10,835 nt of DNA, taken from NCBI GenBank assembly GCA_902806215.1, contig CADCVT010000060.1, forward strand, positions 1-10,835, in the 5' to 3' direction. This DNA comes from an uncultured Solirubrobacteraceae bacterium. GTDB taxonomy: Bacteria > Actinomycetota > Thermoleophilia > Solirubrobacterales > Solirubrobacteraceae. The translations under genes and the position numbers were made by a program. Shown piece after piece: positions 6,336 through 10,835 of this stretch. The number at the start of each line of letters is the position of its first letter. Positions within the stretch are counted from its first letter, which is position 1. The notes below the pieces were generated by a model that was not told where the DNA came from, made no database searches, and was given only the letters and a program-made list of their open reading frames with translations.

Positions 6336-7107
6336 GCGCGAGATCAAGTCGTGGCTGATGGACATGGACGGCGTGCTCGTCCATGAGGAGAACGCGATCC
6401 CTGGTGCGGACCGCTGGATCGCGCGGCTGCGCGAGCTCGGCCTGCCGTTCCTCGTGCTGACGAACAACTCGACCTGGACCCCGCGCGACCTCGCCGCGCG
6501 GCTGCGCGCCGGCGGGCTCGAGGTGCCGGAGTCGGCGATCTGGACGTCCGCGCTGGCGACCGCGTCGTTTCTCGAGGCGCAGCGGCCGGTCGGCAGCGCG
6601 TTCGTGATCGGCGAGTCCGGTCTGACGACGGCGCTGCACGACGCGGGGTTCACGATGACCGAGCGCAGCCCCGACTACGTCGTGCTGGGCGAGACGCGCA
6701 CGTACTCGTTCGAGCGGATCTCTCGCGCGATCCGGCTGATCCTCGGCGGCGCGCGGTTCATCGCGACGAACCCGGACCCGACCGGGCCGACGCCGGAAGG
6801 GCCGCTGCCGGCGACGGGCTCGGTCGCCGCGTTGATCTCCCGCGCCACCGGCGTCGAGCCGTACTTCGTCGGCAAGCCGAACCCGCTGATGATGCGCAGC
6901 GCGCTCAACGCGATCGACGCGCACTCCGAGACCGCCGCGATGATCGGCGACCGGATGGACACCGACGTGATCTCGGGGCTCGAGGCCGGCATGCACACCG
7001 TGCTCGTGCTCACCGGCTCGACCTCGCGCGAGCAGGCCGAGCGCTTCCCGTACCGGCCGTCGCAGATCGCCGACTCGATCGCCGACCTCGTCGCAGAGCT
7101 CGACTGA
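6325..7107 (+). CDS. HAD-superfamily phosphatase, NagD-like subclass IIA
   Basis: Cytoplasmic phosphatase of the haloacid dehalogenase superfamily (260 aa). Motif I is MDMDGVL with nucleophile Asp13 and acid/base Asp15, motif II is LTNNS (46-49), motif III is Lys184 in VGKPNP, and motif IV is GDRMDTD with Asp209, Asp212 and Asp214 for Mg2+. The C2-type cap between motifs II and III and the TNPDPTGPTPEG block are typical of the NagD / 4-nitrophenylphosphatase group, whose members act on nucleotides, phosphoglycolate or sugar phosphates. The substrate cannot be read from sequence. The GTG start has only a weak TAGG 10 nt upstream and lies in a hairpin loop. ATG 6358, just before motif I, is a possible but less likely start because it leaves only one residue before the nucleophile. 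The stop overlaps the next start by one base (TGATG), so coupling with the hydrolase is likely. Confidence 0.93.
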   Translation: MTGRREIKSWLMDMDGVLVHEENAIPGADRWIARLRELGLPFLVLTNNSTWTPRDLAARLRAGGLEVPESAIWTSALATASFLEAQRPVGSAFVIGESGLTTALHDAGFTMTERSPDYVVLGETRTYSFERISRAIRLILGGARFIATNPDPTGPTPEGPLPATGSVAALISRATGVEPYFVGKPNPLMMRSALNAIDAHSETAAMIGDRMDTDVISGLEAGMHTVLVLTGSTSREQAERFPYRPSQIADSIADLVAELD

Positions 7108-7925
7108 TGTCCCTGCCGCTGCGGATCGCGACGTCGCTCGCGTCGCCGGGCAAGCGGCACCGCTACGGCGACGATTCGTCGCAGCTGGCCGATCTCCACG
7201 TCCCGTCGGGGAACGGTCCCTTCCCGGTCGCGGTGCTGCTGCACGGCGGCTACTGGCAGAGGAAGTACGGCAAGCTCGTGATGCGTCCGCTCGCGCTGGA
7301 CCTCGTGCGGCGCGGGTGGGCGGCGTGGAACCTCGAGTACCGGCGCCTCGGCCCCGGGCGCGGCGGAGACGGCGGGTGGCCGATGACGTTCGACGACGTC
7401 GCGGCCGGCATCGACGCGCTCGCCGACCTGCGCGACGCGCGGCTCGACCTCGATCGCGTGAGCGTCGTCGGGCACTCGGCCGGAGGACAGCTCGCGCTGT
7501 TGGCGGCCGGGCGCCACGGCGCGCGCGTCGTCGAGCTCGGCGCGGTCGTCGCGCTCGCGCCGGTGACGAACCTCGCCGCGGCCGGCGGCGTCGCCCGCGT
7601 GCTCATGGGCGGCTCGGCCGAGGAGGTCCCCGACCGCTACGCCGTCGCCGACCCGATCCTGCGCGCGCCGCTCGACGTCCCCGTCGCGATCGTCCACGCG
7701 GCCGACGATGCGACCGTCCCGGCGCGGCGCTCGCGCGAGTACACCGCCGCCGCACGCGCCCGCGGAGGCGACGTCACGCTCGTCGAGGTGCCGACCGGCG
7801 GCCATCGCGCGCCGATCGACCCGCCGTCCGATGCGTGGCTCGCCGCCGCCGACTGGCTCGAGCGCCGCCGCTGCGCGCCGCGAGCTGACTCCGCGCTCAG
7901 TCCTCCAGCCGGAAGCCGATCTTGA
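7107..7925 (+). CDS. Alpha/beta hydrolase, kynurenine formamidase-like
   Basis: Predicted cytoplasmic esterase/amidase (272 aa). The oxyanion-hole motif HGGYW (46-50) is the HGGxW signature of kynurenine formamidase/arylformamidase-like hydrolases. The nucleophile is Ser124 in GHSAGG, the acid is Asp200 or Asp201 in HAADDATVP, and the base is His233 in GGHRAP, in the right order for the fold. Kynurenine formamidase hydrolyses N-formylkynurenine in tryptophan breakdown. No other kynurenine-pathway gene is in the window, so a general carboxylesterase is equally possible. ATG 7107 overlaps the HAD stop as TGATG. The last 29 nt overlap the convergent dodecin gene; the final 15 or so residues (ending PPAGSRS) look like read-through tail rather than conserved fold. 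Confidence 0.9.
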   Translation: MSLPLRIATSLASPGKRHRYGDDSSQLADLHVPSGNGPFPVAVLLHGGYWQRKYGKLVMRPLALDLVRRGWAAWNLEYRRLGPGRGGDGGWPMTFDDVAAGIDALADLRDARLDLDRVSVVGHSAGGQLALLAAGRHGARVVELGAVVALAPVTNLAAAGGVARVLMGGSAEEVPDRYAVADPILRAPLDVPVAIVHAADDATVPARRSREYTAAARARGGDVTLVEVPTGGHRAPIDPPSDAWLAAADWLERRRCAPRADSALSPPAGSRS

Positions 7926-8106
7926 GCGTCACCTGGTAGTGCGCGACCTTGCCGTCGGCGATGACGCCGCGGATGTCGGCGACCTCGAACCAGTCGAGGT
8001 TGCGCAGCGAGGTCGAGGCCTTCTGGATCGCTCGGTCGATCGCCTGGGTGACGCCCTCGGGCGAGGAGCCGGTGATCTCGACGGACTTGTACACGTGGTC
8101 GCTCAT
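7897..8106 (-). CDS. Dodecin, flavin-binding protein
   Basis: 69-aa dodecin, a small protein that forms a hollow dodecamer and stores or buffers flavins such as FMN or riboflavin. The sequence fits the family over its full length: MSDHVYKSVEITGSS, the helix GVTQAIDRAIQKAS, then LDWFEVADIRG with Trp39, which in characterised dodecins stacks on the isoalloxazine ring, and the closing strand HYQVTLKIGF. The usual length is 65-75 aa. The true start is ATG 8104-8106, with GAGGGGG at 8118-8124 (spacing 11); the frame stays open upstream but that extension is Arg/Ser/Pro-rich antisense sequence. It lies 28 nt downstream of the aldo/keto reductase stop and may be co-transcribed with it. Its 3' end overlaps the convergent hydrolase by 29 nt. 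Confidence 0.95.
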   Translation of the reverse strand: MSDHVYKSVEITGSSPEGVTQAIDRAIQKASTSLRNLDWFEVADIRGVIADGKVAHYQVTLKIGFRLED

Positions 8107-8134
8107 GCGCGGAGTATCCCCCTCGTGGCCAGAG

Positions 8135-8944
8135 CTACTCCGAGCCGTCGCGCCGCCGCTCCCAGAGCCGCTCGACGTGGCGACGCTGCTCGGCGTCGAA
8201 GCCGGGGTGCTGCGCGGCGCGCGCGTTCGCGGTCGCGTGGGCCGGTTTGCTCGTCGCGGGGATGACCGCTGTGACACGCGGGTCGCTGAGGATCCAGACG
8301 AGCACCGCCTCGGCCCAGGTCTCGACGCCGAGCGCGTCGAGCTCGTCCTCGCCCGGGCCGTGTCCGAGGCCGCCGGCGCCGAGCGGGCGCATCACGAGCA
8401 CGCCGAGTCCGAGCTCCTCGGCCAGCGGGAGGATCTCCCGCTCGACCTCGCGCTCGTCCGGGTTGTACGGGATCTGGACCGCCTGGATGCGTCCGCTGCG
8501 CATGACCGTCGCGAGCTCGCCGAACGCGCTCGGGCTGTAGTGCGTCGCGCCGAGCACGCCGATGCGGCCGGCGTCGCGCTCGCGCTCCATCCAGTCGAGG
8601 TGCTCGCGCCAGCGCACGAGGTTGTGGACCTGCTCGAGGTCGACGTAGCCGAAGTGGTCGCGCTGATCCTCGAACTGCGCGAGCCCTTCGTCGACCGACG
8701 AGGCCCAGATCTTCGTCGCGACGAACGCCTCGCGGCGTGCACCTCCGAGCGCGTAGCCGAGCACGCGCTCCGCGCGCCCGTACATCGGCGACGAGTCGAA
8801 CAGCGTCGCGCCGACCTCGAAGAGCGCGCGGACGACGGCCTCGCCGACCGTCACCTCTTCTTCGTCGCGGACATCGAAGACCTGCCACGTCCCGAGCCCG
8901 ACGACCGGGACCTCGACGCCGGGCGCAAGCGATCGCGTCTGCAT
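8135..8944 (-). CDS. Aldo/keto reductase
   Basis: NADP(H)-type oxidoreductase of the aldo/keto reductase superfamily (269 aa, TIM barrel). The catalytic tetrad is visible: Asp50 and Tyr55 in FDSSPMYG, Lys78 in ATKIW, His107 in LEQVHNL. The N-terminus MQTRSLAPGVEVPVVGLGTW is the standard first strand, and IPATSKPAH near the C-terminus is the cofactor-binding segment. ATG 8942-8944 lies 5 nt after the stop of the KGSADH gene, so the two are almost certainly one transcript. The frame is open further upstream but that is antisense to the KGSADH gene. The ribosome binding site is weak: GGCGGG abuts the ATG and AGG lies 11 nt upstream. From context it may act on a sugar, sugar lactone precursor or aldehyde in the same pathway as KGSADH; this is inference. 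Confidence 0.93.
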   Translation of the reverse strand: MQTRSLAPGVEVPVVGLGTWQVFDVRDEEEVTVGEAVVRALFEVGATLFDSSPMYGRAERVLGYALGGARREAFVATKIWASSVDEGLAQFEDQRDHFGYVDLEQVHNLVRWREHLDWMERERDAGRIGVLGATHYSPSAFGELATVMRSGRIQAVQIPYNPDEREVEREILPLAEELGLGVLVMRPLGAGGLGHGPGEDELDALGVETWAEAVLVWILSDPRVTAVIPATSKPAHATANARAAQHPGFDAEQRRHVERLWERRRDGSE

Positions 8945-8949
8945 CCCGC

Positions 8950-10473
8950 CTACGACCTGGTGAGCGTGCCGTTGACGCGCCGGGGGATGCCGAGTGGGTT
9001 GCCGTCGCGCAGCGCCGGCGGCAGGAGCGACTGCGGCGCCGACTGGTAGGTGACCGGACGCTGGAAGCGCTCGATCGCGGTCAGGCCGACGGACGTCGTG
9101 CCGGCCGCGGACGTCGCGGGCCACGGGCCTCCATGCGTCATCGCCCACGTCACCGCGACGCCGGTCGGGACGCCGCCGAAGAGCACGCGCCCGGCGAGCC
9201 GCGTGGCGGCCGCGACGACCGGCTCCAGCGCGCTCGCCTCGTCGTCGGCCGCGTGGATCGTCACCGTCAGCTGGCCGCCGAGCGCCTCGAGCAGCGCGGG
9301 GATCTCGTCGAGCGAGTCGTAGACCACGACGACGCCGGCCGGGCCGAAGATCTCCTCCGCGACGCCGGGCGACGCCGCGAGCTCCCCCGCCCGCACCCGG
9401 AACGCCGCGGGCGCGTGGTGGAACCCGTCGCCGTCGGCGTCGAGCACGGGCGTCAGGCGCTCGACGTCGCCGAGCCGGTCGAGGCCGGCCGTGAAGCCCG
9501 CGTGGATCGACTCGCTCAGCATGGCCTCCGCCTCGCGGCCCGCGAGCTCGTCGGCGAGTTCGCGAGCGAACGCGTCCCCGGCGGCGCCAGAGGGGACGAA
9601 CACGAGCCCAGGCTTCGTGCACATCTGTCCCGCGAACGTGGCGATCGACCCCGCGAGCGCGGACACGATGTCGTGCCCACCGTGGCGCAGCGCGCCCTGC
9701 GTGACGACCATCGGGTTGAGGCTCCCCATCTCCGCGTACACGGGGACTGGGCGCCCGCGGCGCGCGGCTCGCTCGACGAGCGCCGACCCGCCGCGGAACG
9801 ACCCGGTGAACGCGACGGCCTCGATCGCCGGGTGGTCGACGAGCGCGCCGCCGACCTCGTTCTCACCCGAGAGCAGATGGGCGAACGTGCCGTCCGGCAG
9901 ACCGGCGTCGGCCAGGGCGGCCGCGGCGATCGACGCCACGAGCGTGCCCGTCGCCGGATGCGACGGATGGCCCTTGACGACGACCGGGCAGCCCGCCGCG
10001 AGCGCGGCCGCGGTGTCGCCGCCGACGGTGCTGAACGCCAGCGGGAAGTTGCTCGCGCCGAAGACGGCGACAGGACCGACGGGCACGAGGACCCGCCGCA
10101 GGTCGGGCCGCGGCGCGGGCTTCGCGTCCGGGTCGGGCAGGTCGATGATCGCGCCGAGGTGCTCACCCGAGACGACGAAGTCGGCGAACGCCCGCAGCTG
10201 CACCGTCGTGCGCACGAGCTCGCCGCGCAGCCGCCCTTCCGGCAGGCCGGTCTCGCCGCCGCCGACCGCGACGATCTCGTCGGCCCGCGCCTCGAGCCTG
10301 TCGGCGATGCGGCGCAGGCCGTCGGCACGGCGCGCGTCGTCGGCCAGCGCTGGCTGGCGCGCAGCGACGGCGGCAGCCTCCGCGGCCGGAGCCACCGCGG
10401 CGACGTCGACGGCGTCGAAGGACGCGCCCCGCTCGCCGGTCCGGGGGTCGATCGACTGGAGGGTGCTCGGCAT
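8950..10473 (-). CDS. Alpha-ketoglutaric semialdehyde dehydrogenase (2,5-dioxovalerate dehydrogenase)
   Basis: Aldehyde dehydrogenase (507 aa) that should oxidise 2-oxoglutarate semialdehyde to 2-oxoglutarate with NAD(P)+, the last step of Weimberg-type pentose, glucarate/galactarate and hydroxyproline catabolism (EC 1.2.1.26). Subfamily features are FGASNFPLAFST with Asn142, GCPVVVKGHPSHP with Lys167, TGSFRGG, PVYAEMGSLNP with Glu248, and GQMCTKPG with catalytic Cys285. The FGASNFPLAFS / YAEMGS-NP / GQ-CT-PG set is what separates KGSADH from succinate semialdehyde or betaine aldehyde dehydrogenases. Length is normal. ATG 10471-10473 is the only sensible start; no Shine-Dalgarno sequence precedes it. 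It heads a - strand unit with the aldo/keto reductase and possibly dodecin, and diverges from a GntR regulator 41 bp away. Regulation by that repressor through the inverted repeat at 10479-10487 is likely. The assignment is by motif recall, not by a database search. Confidence 0.9.
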   Translation of the reverse strand: MPSTLQSIDPRTGERGASFDAVDVAAVAPAAEAAAVAARQPALADDARRADGLRRIADRLEARADEIVAVGGGETGLPEGRLRGELVRTTVQLRAFADFVVSGEHLGAIIDLPDPDAKPAPRPDLRRVLVPVGPVAVFGASNFPLAFSTVGGDTAAALAAGCPVVVKGHPSHPATGTLVASIAAAALADAGLPDGTFAHLLSGENEVGGALVDHPAIEAVAFTGSFRGGSALVERAARRGRPVPVYAEMGSLNPMVVTQGALRHGGHDIVSALAGSIATFAGQMCTKPGLVFVPSGAAGDAFARELADELAGREAEAMLSESIHAGFTAGLDRLGDVERLTPVLDADGDGFHHAPAAFRVRAGELAASPGVAEEIFGPAGVVVVYDSLDEIPALLEALGGQLTVTIHAADDEASALEPVVAAATRLAGRVLFGGVPTGVAVTWAMTHGGPWPATSAAGTTSVGLTAIERFQRPVTYQSAPQSLLPPALRDGNPLGIPRRVNGTLTRS

Positions 10474-10478
10474 GTCGT

Positions 10479-10487
10479 GTACCGTAC
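10479..10487. promoter_or_regulatory. Candidate GntR operator between the regulator and KGSADH
   Basis: GTAC-C-GTAC is a perfect 9-bp inverted repeat. Seen with one flanking base on each side as TGTACCGTACC (reverse GGTACGGTACA), it resembles the GT...AC dyads bound by GntR/FadR-type repressors. It begins 6 bp upstream of the KGSADH start codon, and a TANNNT-like hexamer (TACGGT on the - strand, 10486-10481) overlaps it at the right distance to be the -10 of a leaderless KGSADH transcript. A repressor here would block KGSADH expression and could also autoregulate gntR. No clear -35 is visible. Confidence 0.5.
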
Positions 10488-10514
10488 CAGCAGGTCCGCA
10501 AAACGAACCACTTC

Positions 10515-10835
10515 ATGCCCGCCCTGAACCAATCCGATACCAGGCCGATCCGCCAGCGCTACCAGCAGATCGCCGACCACCTCGTCGACGACATGCGTCA
10601 GGGCCGCCTGCTCCCCGGCGAGCGGCTCCCGGCCGAGCGCGAGCTGGCTCAGCGGCTCGGCGTCGGCCGGGCCTCGGTACGCGAGGCGCTCGGCTTCCTC
10701 CAGCTGCACGACCTCGTCGAGACCCGCCGCGGCGCCGGCTCGTACGTGGTGGCCGACGTGGCACGGCGCATCGCCGAGCTGCGCCACGACGACGCGCCGG
10801 TGGCCGACGCCGCGCCCGCCGCCGTCATCGAGGCG
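10515..10835 (+). CDS. GntR-family transcriptional regulator (3' partial)
   Basis: N-terminal 107 residues of a GntR-type repressor, cut by the window end. Residues about 13-80 are the winged helix-turn-helix: an RYQQIADHLVDDMRQG helix, then LLPGERLPAERELAQRLGV, GRASVREALGFLQ (recognition helix) and the wing DLVETRRGAGSYVV. The PGERLPAERELA...SVREAL pattern is typical of the FadR/FCD subgroup, and VIEA at the edge looks like the start of the all-helical effector domain, which lies outside the window. The start is ATG 10515-10517, with no Shine-Dalgarno sequence (upstream is CGAACCACTTC), so a leaderless message is possible. It is divergent from KGSADH; FadR-type regulators in this position commonly sense a sugar acid or other pathway intermediate. 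The ligand cannot be read from the part present. Confidence 0.92.
   Translation, partial: MPALNQSDTRPIRQRYQQIADHLVDDMRQGRLLPGERLPAERELAQRLGVGRASVREALGFLQLHDLVETRRGAGSYVVADVARRIAELRHDDAPVADAAPAAVIEA

Noticed and set aside
8107..8277. N-terminal extension of dodecin
   Set aside because: It is low-complexity Arg/Ser/Pro sequence antisense to the aldo/keto reductase 3' end; dodecins begin at about MSDHVYK.
8737..10527. 596-codon open frame on the + strand opposite KGSADH
   Set aside because: Composition is Arg/Asp/Ala shadow-like, with no recognisable motif, while the opposite strand encodes a full aldehyde dehydrogenase with all catalytic residues.
1..10835. tRNA, rRNA, riboswitch, CRISPR array, insertion sequence or toxin-antitoxin genes
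   Set aside because: No cloverleaf, spaced repeats, transposase motifs or small paired toxin-like genes were seen by eye; a covariance-model scan would be the decisive test for structured RNAs.

Overview
The window is a GC-rich, densely packed chromosomal segment from what looks like a free-living aerobic actinobacterium. The codon third positions, the frequent GTG starts and the protein flavour fit a deep-branching soil lineage such as Thermoleophilia/Solirubrobacterales, but that placement is inference from style and was not tested. I see no mobile elements, tRNA or rRNA genes, CRISPR or phage genes, and no gap over 300 bp without a gene.

Region 1 (1-5135, + strand) is a complete-looking pyruvate dehydrogenase operon entered part-way through its first gene: homodimeric-type E1 (aceE, 5' end outside the window), E2 acetyltransferase (aceF) and E3 dihydrolipoamide dehydrogenase (lpdA). 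The three reading frames overlap (13 nt, then a GTGA 4-nt overlap), so translation is probably coupled. E2 has one lipoyl domain, and E3 carries its own N-terminal lipoyl domain. The two domains share about 75% of residues and a 39-bp block of identical DNA. Together the proteins convert pyruvate to acetyl-CoA.

Region 2 (5119-5415, - strand) is a small two-helix membrane protein gene that converges on lpdA, with a 17-bp overlap and a GC hairpin at the junction.

Region 3 (5457-7925, + strand) is a run of three tightly spaced genes: a YghA-like short-chain dehydrogenase, a NagD-type HAD phosphatase, and an alpha/beta hydrolase with the HGGxW motif of kynurenine formamidase-like enzymes. The last two are joined by a TGATG overlap. 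No shared pathway is obvious; small-molecule detoxification or metabolite clean-up is a guess.

Region 4 (7897-10835) is a likely sugar-acid catabolic module. On the - strand are an alpha-ketoglutaric semialdehyde dehydrogenase (KGSADH), an aldo/keto reductase 5 nt downstream, and a dodecin 28 nt further on. A GntR-family regulator (3' end outside the window) starts divergently at 10515. The 41-bp gap between regulator and KGSADH holds a perfect GTAC-C-GTAC inverted repeat, a good candidate operator. KGSADH makes 2-oxoglutarate at the end of non-phosphorylating pentose, aldarate or hydroxyproline breakdown, which would feed the TCA cycle alongside the acetyl-CoA from region 1.

Most of the content is recognisable metabolism. 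I do not see a clearly undescribed system. The points most worth checking are the duplicated lipoyl domain, the putative GntR operator that may overlap the KGSADH promoter, the GRWP-repeat membrane protein, and the GTG start sitting in a hairpin loop.
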